Shown one piece after another: positions 8,971 to 16,967 of a stretch of 64,000 bases of DNA (position 1 is the stretch's first letter; each line of letters begins with the position of its first letter). Source of the DNA: Sinobacterium caligoides. GTDB lineage: Bacteria > Pseudomonadota > Gammaproteobacteria > Pseudomonadales > Sinobacteriaceae. The DNA is taken from positions 1,364,001 through 1,428,000 of the forward strand of contig NZ_RKHR01000003.1 of the NCBI RefSeq assembly GCF_003752585.1, read 5' to 3'. A program made the translations under genes and the position numbers. The notes beneath the pieces are model-generated. The model saw nothing but the letters and a program-made list of their open reading frames with translations, did no database searches and was not told where the DNA came from.

Positions 8971-9972
8971 ATGATTACTTATCGACAACTTGCCCCTTCA
9001 GAAGCCAATCAATTGATTGCTCTGGTTCGATCCTCCTATGGTGAAAGCTACCCCTACTCATTACTCTATGATAGCGCCCTATTGGCTAGGAAACTTGAGG
9101 ATCAGACGTTGATTTCCTCGGTCGCCTTTAACGAAGATGGTCAGTTAATCGGTCACGTAGGGCTCTGTTGGCATCGGCTGGAAGATAAAACCCCCGATTC
9201 GATGACGGCGATTGTTTTAGAGCAGTATCAACGCCAAGGTATACTCGCTAAATTAACCCGGCAGATGGGCCAGCTTATTGAAGGGCGAGAAATTATTGGC
9301 CTGCATTCTTATGCCGTTACGACACACACGGGTTCGCAAAAAAATGGCTTGCAACGCGGCTCATTTGAAACTGGCTTTTTAATACCTGAGTTTCCGGCAA
9401 CGATGGCGGCAAAGGGCATTCAAAGCGACTGCCTTGGCGACAAAAACCCAGCACTGACTCTTTATACCCCGCTGACAAAGCCTGAAACTAGAAACTGCTA
9501 TGTGATTGCCAGCTATCGTGATGCCATCAACGAAATATATTGCCGGGTTGGTTATAGCAGAATTGTATTGACTAGCGGGCACGATAAGCTGCCTGAAATA
9601 TCAGAAACAATCGTAGATAGCGACAAGCGCAAGGGAGTAGAACGCCTCGAATTTAAATCGATCGGCAAAGATTGGAAAACAGTCAGTCAACACATTCGAG
9701 AAGCCGCTAAGGCCAGCGATCATAACGCTGGTTACTATATTGATATCCCCGTGAGCCAAGCCGCGGCAATACCACTTGCGCAACTGTTAAAATCTGAGCA
9801 GTGGTGTTTTGGGTGTATTCTATTTGAACGTAATAATGGTGATTACTTGCGTATGCAATACAGCAAGGCAAAGATCAATCGCGAATCTTTGCGTTTAGAA
9901 ACTGCGGAGGCTGCGAGATTAATGCATGATGTTCTTGATGAACGTAAAAAAACACTTAAACACCCAGCTTAG
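8971..9972 (+). CDS. GNAT-family acetyltransferase
   Basis: The N-terminal half has the GNAT pattern: ITYRQLAPSEANQLIALV as first strand/helix, a central strand GQLIGHVGLCWH, and the acetyl-CoA loop region AIVLEQYQRQGILAKLTRQM, where QRQGI corresponds to the R/Q-x-x-G-x-G/A site. The C-terminal ~150 residues are less conserved and may form a second GNAT-like lobe. ATG 8971 starts the domain directly, but a GTG at 8929 with GAGG 12 nt upstream is an alternative giving 14 more residues. A thioesterase gene follows after 34 nt on the same strand, so the two are probably co-transcribed. The substrate is unknown. Confidence 0.7.
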   Translation: MITYRQLAPSEANQLIALVRSSYGESYPYSLLYDSALLARKLEDQTLISSVAFNEDGQLIGHVGLCWHRLEDKTPDSMTAIVLEQYQRQGILAKLTRQMGQLIEGREIIGLHSYAVTTHTGSQKNGLQRGSFETGFLIPEFPATMAAKGIQSDCLGDKNPALTLYTPLTKPETRNCYVIASYRDAINEIYCRVGYSRIVLTSGHDKLPEISETIVDSDKRKGVERLEFKSIGKDWKTVSQHIREAAKASDHNAGYYIDIPVSQAAAIPLAQLLKSEQWCFGCILFERNNGDYLRMQYSKAKINRESLRLETAEAARLMHDVLDERKKTLKHPA

Positions 9973-10006
9973 CTGACTATATTCCTCGATAAAAAGTGAT
10001 CCGATA

Positions 10007-10441
10007 ATGACAAAACCGAACCATTATAGTTGCCTTGAAAGTATGTATGCTGCGGCCCCTATTAATAAGATCTACGAGCCAAGCATGACGGTTGCTGAGG
10101 GAGAGGCCGTAATCGAAATTGAGCTATCGGAGAAATATCATCACTCCGCTGGCGGCGTGCATGGCTCTGTCTATTTTAAAATGTTAGATGACGCAGCTTT
10201 TTTTGCCGCCAATTCATTAGAACAACACTGCTTTGTATTAACGGTATCGTTCACCACTTATATCACGAGACCCGTCGCTTCTGGAAAAATGAAGGCGGTC
10301 GGAAAAGTGGTCAACAAGAACAACTCGCAGTTTATTGCAGAGTCTATCGTCTATGACGCTGAGGGCAGAGAAATCGGCCGCGGTAACGGTATCTTTGTTA
10401 GAGGCAAGCTAGCTTTAGTCGACGCTGCGGGTTACGCATAA
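10007..10441 (+). CDS. PaaI-type hotdog thioesterase
   Basis: 144 residues, the size of a single hotdog domain. The motif HHSAGGVHGSVYFKMLDDAAFFAAN matches the PaaI-family active region (HNxxGxxHGG-type turn followed by the long central helix with Asp). The strands SFTTYITRPVASGKMKAVGKVV and AEGREIGRGNGIFV match the conserved C-terminal sheet. Such enzymes hydrolyse acyl-CoA thioesters in the cytoplasm. It follows the GNAT gene by 34 nt. Both use CoA thioesters, but a shared pathway is only inference. The prophage begins about 130 bp downstream. Confidence 0.8.
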   Translation: MTKPNHYSCLESMYAAAPINKIYEPSMTVAEGEAVIEIELSEKYHHSAGGVHGSVYFKMLDDAAFFAANSLEQHCFVLTVSFTTYITRPVASGKMKAVGKVVNKNNSQFIAESIVYDAEGREIGRGNGIFVRGKLALVDAAGYA

Positions 10442-10513
10442 CAAGACCATCCCCCCCACGCCACTGCGGGCTCAGCAAGCTAGAACAGACTTCGCAGATA
10501 GCCGCCGATTACA

Positions 10514-10590
10514 CAGGGCTTAAACCTAGTGATTACCGCATGTGATGAAGGGTGAAGAATTGGAGCAGAAGAGTATTTGGTGCCCCCAAG
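10514..10590. other. attL, left attachment site of the prophage
   Basis: This 77-bp stretch aligns without gaps to 46464-46540 at an offset of exactly 35,950 bp, with a handful of mismatches in the outer part. The inner 23 bp (10568-10590) are identical in both copies and contain TTGGTGCCCCCAAG, the reverse complement of the tRNA-Arg 3' end. The intact tRNA lies at the other end, so this is the copy cut off from the tRNA. Confidence 0.9.
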
Positions 10591-10652
10591 AGGAACAAAA
10601 CCTTAGCCTGAAAGCCAGTGATATCAGGGGGCATCAATCAAAAACAGATAAA

Positions 10653-10678
10653 GGTACCAACACAAATACCAACAAAAT
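10653..10678. promoter_or_regulatory. Left arm-type integrase binding sites (candidate)
   Basis: Two copies of the motif TACCAACA (GGTACCAACACAAA and TACCAACAAAAT) lie 60-90 bp inside attL. The same motif occurs three times inside the right end (46362-46424). Paired arm-type repeats on both sides of the core are what a tyrosine integrase needs. The assignment is inference from position and repetition. Confidence 0.5.
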
Positions 10679-10764
10679 TTCACTGCTACATTTCAACCGA
10701 AAACCTGACCTACATCAAAATAAGGGCTCATCCAAGCATCACTAGCAAGGCTATTCATAACCCT

Positions 10765-11322
10765 CTATAGATTAAGGTCTTTGAAGCTAAGCCCGGTCAA
10801 CCCACTCTCATCATATTTAGACCTAAACACTTCCGTGACAAAACTAAAAGTAAGCTTGTTGGTGGGAGACTTGAAGATACAGCGTCCATTCAACTGTTCC
10901 TCATCAAAGATAACGTTCTCTTGCCCCATATGCACCCCTGAGTTCACAACGTCTACTGCCAAGCTAAGATCAATAGCGGTTTCAGGGATAACGAATAAGG
11001 TGTTGAACATGTAGTAAGTATCAGCACCTACAATAATCGGCAAAAACTCTCCTGATGCAGCCATGATGTCCTTGAGAATCAGGTAAGCCTTAGGGCTCAA
11101 TACTAAGTTTCCTAATGCCCAGGTCGTGATATCTGGTATGACTTCTTCTTTACCCGTGTAATTATCACTTGCGTAGAAAAAAGCCTTTGGTGCAACCCAG
11201 CTATCCAATCTTGGCTTAGCCCGAAACCGCTGACTATAAGAGGGCATCTTGCTAGAGAGATCTGAAAGATCAAACGTTAATGAATGATAGCTTTCGAAAT
11301 CATTCTCAATTACATAAGTCAT
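10765..11322 (-). CDS. Imm11-like (DUF1629) immunity protein
   Basis: 185 residues. The C-terminal half follows the DUF1629/Imm11 pattern: FLPIIVGADTYYMFNTLFVIPETAIDLSLA, then VIFDEEQLNGRCIFK and TEVFRSKYDESGLTGLSFKDL. These proteins act in the cytoplasm as antidotes to polymorphic toxins. The start overlaps the stop of the AHH nuclease gene by 4 nt, as expected for a toxin-immunity pair. A decayed relative of its 3' end lies outside the prophage at 8653-8710. The family call is from memory of the pattern, but the arrangement supports it strongly. Confidence 0.7.
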   Translation of the reverse strand: MTYVIENDFESYHSLTFDLSDLSSKMPSYSQRFRAKPRLDSWVAPKAFFYASDNYTGKEEVIPDITTWALGNLVLSPKAYLILKDIMAASGEFLPIIVGADTYYMFNTLFVIPETAIDLSLAVDVVNSGVHMGQENVIFDEEQLNGRCIFKSPTNKLTFSFVTEVFRSKYDESGLTGLSFKDLNL

Positions 11323-11951
11323 AGTTTACGATTCTTTTTTAGCCAGTCGTCATATTCAGCTTCATCAATTTCTGATTGTAGCTTCATCTCATCACTAATA
11401 TGACCATGAAGAAGCTGGGCTCTAACAGTGTTTAGAAAAGCGCGAACCTGTTCTCCATCATCCATCATAGTAATTGCGTTTTCAATCCACCGATAGTAAA
11501 GCTGTCTGTGGATTCTGTTGTGACCTATGGCATTTGGATACAGGGTGGGGCGTGCATCTGCCTTGGTTTTTGGCATCCAAGCACCATTATCCGGATCATC
11601 TAGACGGATGGCTATGTCATCTTCAGCAATGATCAAGCGCGCACCAGCGGCCTCCTTGTGATCAGCGGATACAATATGATGAGCCTCCCATCTAGCGCCA
11701 GGCCTCGGAACCCCACTCACCCGAAGGTGCTTACCTAGAGTTGCAGAAGAGCGCGTATCTTCAAGCCTCTGCTTGACAGTCATCTCGCGACCCACCCGCC
11801 TAAAAGCAGCTAATTTCCCAGCTAAGCGAGTCTTATTCATCCTATCAAAGCGAGACTCAACCTTCTTGAAGGTCTTGTGATCTTTATCCGAGTAGCTTTG
11901 TGACTTAGCCTTATCAAAGACATTTACGGGTGTGCGCCCTGCTTCAGTCAT
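11319..11951 (-). CDS. AHH-type HNH/Endo VII nuclease, toxin-like
   Basis: 210 residues. WEAHHIVSADH (residues 88-98) carries the AHH signature of the HNH/endonuclease VII fold, with further conserved histidines in YPNAIGHNRIHRQLYYRWI (about 138-156). The first ~75 residues are basic and helical. There is no signal peptide, no Rhs core and no other delivery domain, which is unusual because AHH domains are mostly the tip of large secreted toxins. The immunity-like gene overlaps its 3' end. It sits between attL and the lysis genes on the late strand, so it is prophage cargo. It may act inside the cell or be carried by the particle. Confidence 0.75.
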   Translation of the reverse strand: MTEAGRTPVNVFDKAKSQSYSDKDHKTFKKVESRFDRMNKTRLAGKLAAFRRVGREMTVKQRLEDTRSSATLGKHLRVSGVPRPGARWEAHHIVSADHKEAAGARLIIAEDDIAIRLDDPDNGAWMPKTKADARPTLYPNAIGHNRIHRQLYYRWIENAITMMDDGEQVRAFLNTVRAQLLHGHISDEMKLQSEIDEAEYDDWLKKNRKL

Positions 11952-12041
11952 TATTGATCCCTCAAATATTTTGGCTTCTTAATCGACAAAACTCCTTGTC
12001 GCTAACCACACAAACATTACCACCGCACTATACCCCTAACA

Positions 12042-12060
12042 CTCCCCAATTTAGGGGGAG
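12042..12060 (-). terminator. Hairpin at end of the late operon
   Basis: CTCCCC-loop-GGGGGAG forms a short GC-rich hairpin about 40 nt after the endolysin stop. There is no strong T-tract on the minus strand, so termination is only likely. The poly-C stretch near 12093-12100 adjoins it. Confidence 0.35.
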
Positions 12061-12100
12061 ATGTCAATTCAAACGAACAATATAACCAAGCCGCCCCCCC

Positions 12101-12619
12101 CTAAAATCCTACCTTGTTTAGCACCCGGTTCAGCCACCCCGTTATAAATCTTTTTTGAGTTCGGTTGGCTGCAATAATGTCGCGGTAACGACCAATGATA
12201 GATAGCGCATAACAATACCGAGTCTGCACTGCTTTCGTGTTAGCTGCCGCCTTGGTCACCTCACCCATGACCCCGTCAGGCTTTGTGTGCACAGCTATTT
12301 GTAAGCGCTTAACTGCTGTCCTACTACCCATGTTGATAGCAAAAGAGAACAGCATATCCGCGGTTCCGCTGTCTAATAATTCACCACAAAGTAGCGGTTG
12401 CCAATAAGTCTTGTAGTAGAAGTCAGCCACCGACGCTTTCACCTCGTCACTATCATGTGGCTTTCCTCCATCAATTAACCCCCAAACACCGGCACCAGGG
12501 AAGTTCTTACGGGTAATCCCAGCAAAAGTTTCACCGCCTTTATCACCTTTAATCGTATGTAACAGGTACCCGCCTTCGTCACTGATTACTTTTCTAAGTG
12601 ACTCATTGAAAGTTTGCAT
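12101..12619 (-). CDS. Phage endolysin, GH108 muramidase
   Basis: 172 residues, the normal size for the family. The N-terminal VISDEGGYLLHTIKGDKGGETFAGITRKNFP matches glycoside hydrolase 108, with Glu15 of DEGGY as the expected catalytic acid. The C-terminal part (NMGSRTAVKRLQIAV..DGVMGEVT) matches the PG-binding-3 domain that usually accompanies it. It cleaves peptidoglycan at lysis. No signal peptide is evident, so export should depend on the holin. It overlaps the preceding holin-like gene by 17 bp and is the last gene of the late run. Confidence 0.88.
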   Translation of the reverse strand: MQTFNESLRKVISDEGGYLLHTIKGDKGGETFAGITRKNFPGAGVWGLIDGGKPHDSDEVKASVADFYYKTYWQPLLCGELLDSGTADMLFSFAINMGSRTAVKRLQIAVHTKPDGVMGEVTKAAANTKAVQTRYCYALSIIGRYRDIIAANRTQKRFITGWLNRVLNKVGF

Positions 12620-12959
12620 GTTGCTCGCCTCCTTCCTTAGAATGCATTAAAGCCGCGGGGGCTGCAGAGAGCAAAAGCCCGGTAACTGATATGACAGCAG
12701 TTATAAAGGCTACTATTAACGCATTTCTAATTGAGTCACCTACCTTTGTTCTCTTTTCGTGTAACTCCTTCAGATAAACGAAGTGCTTAGGCTCAAGCCC
12801 GTATCTTTCACTAACCTCATCTACCGCAGCTGCCGCAGCCATCTGTGCAGCTAAAGTTATATCGTGATCACGACTTTCAATAGCGCGGATAACAGCTGTA
12901 TCTACTACTGCCTGTATCTGCAGAAGAATGGCCGCCTCTAGCTCTCCCTGATGAATCAC
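12603..12959 (-). CDS. Putative holin (single membrane segment near the C-terminus)
   Basis: 118 residues starting at a GTG that overlaps the gpD stop by 4 nt. The first ~80 residues are soluble and helical (alanine-rich, then charged LKELHEKRTKVGDS). One hydrophobic segment follows (ALIVAFITAVISVTGLLLSAAPAAL), then a short hydrophilic tail. Position directly before the endolysin, with overlap, suggests holin or holin-like lysis control. I do not recognise a named family. Confidence 0.5.
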   Translation of the reverse strand: MIHQGELEAAILLQIQAVVDTAVIRAIESRDHDITLAAQMAAAAAVDEVSERYGLEPKHFVYLKELHEKRTKVGDSIRNALIVAFITAVISVTGLLLSAAPAALMHSKEGGEQHANFQ

Positions 12960-13951
12960 AGAACAACCTCCGCTGTGGCTTTCACGGCCATCTGATAACC
13001 ACCCTCACTCAACGTGTGTGTTACTGATACAACACGATACTTACCGTCCACACTACTCCTGATCCCCGTTAACTCTAACGGGGTACCAACTGCCATAGCC
13101 GCATTACCTACCGCAGTAAAGGTTACTTCAGCGCCTGCACGTCTCGCCTGGTTAAGCTCAGCCTTTGCTCTGCTCTCTGCTTCAGACTTGTTAGCGAATA
13201 CATAATTTAATTGCTTCACTATTGGCCCTTTGCCCACAGTCACTATATGAGTCGTGGCGAAGTCCATATCTCGATAGGAGGCCTCTACCTGGCTAACCTT
13301 TGCTATACACGGATTTCTCCAGTCAAAGCTCACCATTGCGCCAGCACCAATGAGGACAGTAGGGATATCTGCACCGCTGGCTGTTTGCACGCTCCCCTTG
13401 GGAATAAATAGAAGCTTACCTCCACTAGGCTTTGCTATCGCATCAACCCTGGCAGCAATGCGGGTTAAAAGGCTTATATCTGACTCACAAATCTGCTCAA
13501 CGTGGGATAAACCAATACTACCTAACTCTCGATCACACCCATTCACCAGCCCGCAATCATTCGCCATTGTTTCGACAATCTCACCAATGGTCGTATCACT
13601 AAAGACTCGGCTCTTATACGTTTGAATCGGTGTATATGTTTTTCCGTCTGGGGCCAGTGGTGCACCGGTTCCGGTTATAGTCATTCTGAGTGGCCAACCG
13701 CTTAACGATACGTCATCTACAATAAATCGCCCCATCGATGTATTAATATCGTCATAACCTAAAGCCACATCTAGGTATACGCCTTTACGAGGTATCGCTA
13801 ACTCCCCTCCCTTATCAGCCAGCTGAATGGTTAACTTATCCGCTATCACCCCACTAACATCCTCTATCGTTATTGACGTGCTCCGACCTGCCAGTGCTGC
13901 GGTTAATGGCTCCCCCTCTGCAACAACGGAGTAAGTGGGCCTCAATCCCAT
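12956..13951 (-). CDS. D: Phage late control/baseplate hub protein D
   Basis: 331 residues, matching P2 gpD in length. It has the gpD/VgrG-like pattern: ITIEDVSGVIADKLTIQLAD early, a central SDISLLTRIAARVDAIAKPSGGKLLFI segment, and the end YRVVSVTHTLSEGGYQMAVKATAEV. gpD forms the central hub of the baseplate through which the spike protrudes. It overlaps gpX by 10 bp, keeping the P2 order U-X-D. Confidence 0.9.
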   Translation of the reverse strand: MGLRPTYSVVAEGEPLTAALAGRSTSITIEDVSGVIADKLTIQLADKGGELAIPRKGVYLDVALGYDDINTSMGRFIVDDVSLSGWPLRMTITGTGAPLAPDGKTYTPIQTYKSRVFSDTTIGEIVETMANDCGLVNGCDRELGSIGLSHVEQICESDISLLTRIAARVDAIAKPSGGKLLFIPKGSVQTASGADIPTVLIGAGAMVSFDWRNPCIAKVSQVEASYRDMDFATTHIVTVGKGPIVKQLNYVFANKSEAESRAKAELNQARRAGAEVTFTAVGNAAMAVGTPLELTGIRSSVDGKYRVVSVTHTLSEGGYQMAVKATAEVVL

Positions 13952-14157
13952 AGCTTCACCTGCTCCACTTTTTGCACATTAGCAAGATCTGGTAATTCAA
14001 AGACAGTCCCTGCCGGCAACAGCACACCTAAATCGCAAAGATGAGGGTTAGTCTCGTAGACCTGGATAATCGCGTATTCCTTCGCGCCTTCGTCGTAATA
14101 TCGCCAACATATCTCATCAAGCATATCGCCTGTTTGCGCTATGTACTTAATGCTCAT
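13942..14157 (-). CDS. X: Phage tail protein X (LysM-like)
   Basis: 71 residues, typical for gpX. YIAQTGDMLDEICWRYYDEG and LPAGTVFELPDL give the LysM-like fold seen in this family, which helps join tail and baseplate parts. It overlaps U by 4 bp and D by 10 bp, so all three are translationally coupled. Confidence 0.88.
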   Translation of the reverse strand: MSIKYIAQTGDMLDEICWRYYDEGAKEYAIIQVYETNPHLCDLGVLLPAGTVFELPDLANVQKVEQVKLWD

Positions 14158-14612
14158 CGCGGACTGCTCCCGTAATAGCTAATCTGAACCGAAAACTCCT
14201 GTTTCTTAGCAACGCCCAAGAACCCAAAGGCTGTTTGACTCTCAGAAATCGATTTAATGACCCAATAGCCATGAATGAACCCCCGACCATCAACAAGCAG
14301 CAATGGCTGTCCTTTGCCGGCTATGTCACGGATCTCATCAACACGCGTTACCCCTGCCCCTGTGTGGCTATAGATAACCCCTGCTAGCGTTATATCGTCC
14401 TCTCCACCCCCTAAAAACTGCTTATCACTAACACTATTCAGGGTTTCAATTTCCCCCCAACGGTAAGACGTTGAACGCGATAAACTATTATATGCACGCG
14501 TTGACACGGAAAATTTAATCTTGCCTAGACGCATCATTACTGCTGCTGAAAATGGAGCCTCGACCGCTGTTATCACCGTTGAGGCATCGCTAACAAACTC
14601 ATCAAAATTCAT
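14154..14612 (-). CDS. U: Phage tail protein U
   Basis: 152 residues, near the length of P2 gpU. Recognisable pattern: MRLGKIKFSVSTRAYNSLSRSTSYRWGEIE, then GAGVTRVDEIRDIAGKGQPLLLVDGRG and GYWVIKSISESQTAF. gpU acts in contractile tail completion. It is contiguous with the tape measure (stop and start share a base) and overlaps X. Confidence 0.88.
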   Translation of the reverse strand: MNFDEFVSDASTVITAVEAPFSAAVMMRLGKIKFSVSTRAYNSLSRSTSYRWGEIETLNSVSDKQFLGGGEDDITLAGVIYSHTGAGVTRVDEIRDIAGKGQPLLLVDGRGFIHGYWVIKSISESQTAFGFLGVAKKQEFSVQISYYGSSPR

Positions 14613-16075
14613 TACATTTGCCCGCCATCGGTTAGGTGGTCACAAGTTCTGCGCTTAATCGTCAACGCAGTATTATGTGCATCCTGACCGTTCACACTAA
14701 TGTGCTGGGTGACATTGTTATTATTCTGCACAGGCCGTGGAGCAGCTTGCTGGGCCGTTTTGGCACTCATGGCTATAGTAGCTGAGGGAACAGGACTCTT
14801 CGGGCGAGCAATGTGAGCTGCAGTCGACACCCTTCCAAGTGTAAATGGCTCAGTATCGACACCCAACATCTTCATCTCTTCATCAGCTACCGCACCCACA
14901 GCCCCCTGGACCGTTTGTAAGCCATTCGCAACTTTTCCGAATAGCTTCCCCCACCCCCCTATTTTTTCACCAATCCACAGCACGATAGATTTGATCACCT
15001 GGAATACCGTATATGCGGTTTTAGCTACTTGAATCAACCCTGAAAAGCCGACTCTAACGAGCGGCAAAAACACGGCGCCAAACTCTTTGAATCCTGCAAA
15101 CAAATCCAAGAAAAACGGCTTATATTTAACAATGAATGCCGTCATACCCGAAAACAAAGAGGTCATAACGGGTATTACACCAGCGTTGATGACGTTCATC
15201 AGGCCAGCAAACGTATCCTTAAGCTTCTGCTGCGCATCGTTATAAGCCGCGGAGTCAGCTATCTGCTCCTCACTCGCAATAGCACCAGTGGCGGCGGCAT
15301 CAGCGTAGGCTTGCGCTAACCCTACGCTCCCGTCTTTCATCATTTCCAGCATTTTAACGCCGGTCGATCCGTAGATCTGATTAGCAATACCTACCTTTTC
15401 ACTCTGGTTTTTAACCTTCAACAAAGAATCAGCTACAAGGTCTAATTGCTCCGAGGGCGTCTTATCTTTCAGGTCCTCCATAGAGAGGCCTAACTGTTTC
15501 ATTGCAGTTTTTGCTGCACCGGTCCCATTGTTTGCAAAATTACCTAATGCTTTAGTGCTTTTTCTAATCGATGTATTGAACTCCCCCTGACTTAAGCCAG
15601 CGTGACCTGCAGCTATGTACATTTCTTGTAGCCGATCCGAGGCAATGCCTAGGCTATTGGACATTTTCCCAACAGCATCGAGGTTTTCAGCCGCGGCATC
15701 AGCACAGCCAAGTAACATTCCCGCAGAAGCGACAGCAGCAACACCAACAGCTAATAGGCCAGTTTTTGCCATGGATACTAAACGTTGGTGTGACTTTAAC
15801 CTGCTGTTATATCTCGCTTGAGCGCGTTCCGCTTTTTTAATCGAGCGAGTTGCCTGGTCTATCTCCTGCTCTAACTTATTGTATTCTTTGCTTCCCTTCT
15901 CTGTTTTCTTCAGTTCACGCAATAGCTTCGACTGTTCGCCCTTTAACTTTTTAACATCAGATTTCGCCGCCTCCGCCTTGGCACCTAACTTTCCAAAATA
16001 ACCAACTGACTTCTTAAGGCTAGGATCAACTGAACCGCCAATTTTAATGACCGTTGATAGTGTTTGGCTAATCAT
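14612..16075 (-). CDS. T: Phage tail tape measure protein
   Basis: I choose ATG 16075, whose first bases overlap the stop of the E' frame by 8 nt as in P2; the frame extends 12 codons further upstream. The product is 487 residues, short for a tape measure, so the tail should be short. A coiled-coil region (residues ~25-95: KAEAAKSDVKKLKGEQSKLL...) is followed by hydrophobic segments (MAKTGLLAVGVAAVASAGML; AYTVFQVIKSIVLWIG) and the TP901-like region SLGIASDRLQEMYIAAGHAG. It sets tail length and helps DNA entry. Confidence 0.88.
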   Translation of the reverse strand: MISQTLSTVIKIGGSVDPSLKKSVGYFGKLGAKAEAAKSDVKKLKGEQSKLLRELKKTEKGSKEYNKLEQEIDQATRSIKKAERAQARYNSRLKSHQRLVSMAKTGLLAVGVAAVASAGMLLGCADAAAENLDAVGKMSNSLGIASDRLQEMYIAAGHAGLSQGEFNTSIRKSTKALGNFANNGTGAAKTAMKQLGLSMEDLKDKTPSEQLDLVADSLLKVKNQSEKVGIANQIYGSTGVKMLEMMKDGSVGLAQAYADAAATGAIASEEQIADSAAYNDAQQKLKDTFAGLMNVINAGVIPVMTSLFSGMTAFIVKYKPFFLDLFAGFKEFGAVFLPLVRVGFSGLIQVAKTAYTVFQVIKSIVLWIGEKIGGWGKLFGKVANGLQTVQGAVGAVADEEMKMLGVDTEPFTLGRVSTAAHIARPKSPVPSATIAMSAKTAQQAAPRPVQNNNNVTQHISVNGQDAHNTALTIKRRTCDHLTDGGQM

Positions 16076-16468
16076 TCCCGACCACCTCTTCCCCGTATCC
16101 CACGTATTCAATCAGCTCATCTAGCGGTAAATTCTCGAGCGCGTCCAACGACCACCCCGTGTACGTCGCTACGACATACATAAGGCGGCGGCATTGTTTC
16201 GCGGCTATTCGTTTCCCATTAGTGCCGATAACAAATCAGATACTTCACCGAGCATATCAACCATATCGAGCTTTTCGATAACGTCCATTGGCTGCTCTGT
16301 TAGATTCCCTAATACGCGCATGTCCTTTTCAAGCTCTGTTCCGTTTTTAAACTTCTCTGCCTGCAAAATGTCACGTACGGTCATTCGTCGAAAATTAAGC
16401 TCCCCTATAAGGCCTCCATTATGCTCAACCGGGAACTTTAGCTTCACAGTCAAATTTAAGTTTTCCAT
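16068..16468 (-). CDS. Tail assembly chaperone E+E' made by -1 frameshift
   Basis: Gene E (16205-16468) ends in ..ATG GGA AAC GAA TAG. The heptamer GGGAAAC (16211-16217 on the plus strand as GTTTCCC) is an X-XXY-YYZ slippery site in exactly the right phase. A -1 slip there avoids the stop and adds 47 residues, RIAAKQCRRLMYVVATYTGW then SLDALENLPLDELIEYV, ending at 16068. The added part matches the short GpE domain in style. P2-like phages make an E+E' fusion by -1 slippage at this position. The fusion would be about 133 residues, close to P2's. Confidence 0.8.
16205..16468 (-). CDS. E: Phage tail assembly chaperone E
   Basis: 87 residues from ATG 16468; an upstream extension would overlap the tail tube gene and is not needed. 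VKLKFPVEHNGGLIGELNFRR and MTVRDILQAEK are characteristic of the tail assembly chaperone family found between tube and tape measure genes. It guides tube polymerisation on the tape measure. It is the zero-frame product of the E/E+E' pair. Confidence 0.85.
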   Translation of the reverse strand: MENLNLTVKLKFPVEHNGGLIGELNFRRMTVRDILQAEKFKNGTELEKDMRVLGNLTEQPMDVIEKLDMVDMLGEVSDLLSALMGNE

Positions 16469-16469
16469 T

Positions 16470-16964
16470 TTATAACCCCATTGCAGCGCGCATTGTCGCC
16501 AGTTGATCAACTCCATTAATGATACGGAGCGAGTTAACGACATCGATTTCCGCGATTACAGAACCGCCAACAGACTCTTTGTAGTATTCGCACGTTAAAC
16601 TAACTGTTAAAGGCGACACGGAACCCACAGTAATCGTCCCTTTATCAATGCCGGTAACTCTGGCTGTCACTTTGCATTCATAGGGAGTAACCTCCCCCCG
16701 ACTATCTAACGCGCCTTTGAACACAACGTTTACTCGCTTACCTAAGCTCTTCAGAACTTCGGGATTAACGCCCGCCATAGTGTACGAGGCTTTTAGTGTC
16801 TCCATTCCCATGTCGAGCTCTATTGCTGCATCCATGCCTCCGGCCCTAAATTCCTCAGTTTGGATAGCAAGAATGGGTGGAGTGAAATCTATACACTCAC
16901 CAAGTAAGGCAAGCCCGTCATGGAAAACGGTCATATTTTTAAAGATTCTATCTGCCGCGGCCAT
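16470..16964 (-). CDS. FII: Phage major tail tube protein FII
   Basis: 164 residues, as in the P2 tube family. Recognisable segments are KNMTVFHDGLALLGECIDFT, MEALELDMGMETLKASYTMAG-like region (AAIELDMGMETLKASY), LGKRVNVVFKGALDSRGEVTP and SVSPLTVSLTCEYYKES. Hexamers of this protein form the inner tail tube inside the sheath. It lies directly after the sheath gene (3-nt gap) and just before E. Confidence 0.9.
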   Translation of the reverse strand: MAAADRIFKNMTVFHDGLALLGECIDFTPPILAIQTEEFRAGGMDAAIELDMGMETLKASYTMAGVNPEVLKSLGKRVNVVFKGALDSRGEVTPYECKVTARVTGIDKGTITVGSVSPLTVSLTCEYYKESVGGSVIAEIDVVNSLRIINGVDQLATMRAAMGL

Positions 16965-16967
16965 TGG

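Noticed and set aside
8731-8988. 85-codon minus-strand frame near the GNAT gene
   Set aside because: It covers the 16-bp repeat array and the GNAT promoter/start, has no ribosome site and no recognisable protein.
10542-10745. 67-codon plus-strand frame over attL
   Set aside because: It spans the att core and the integrase arm repeats; low-complexity product; not a gene.
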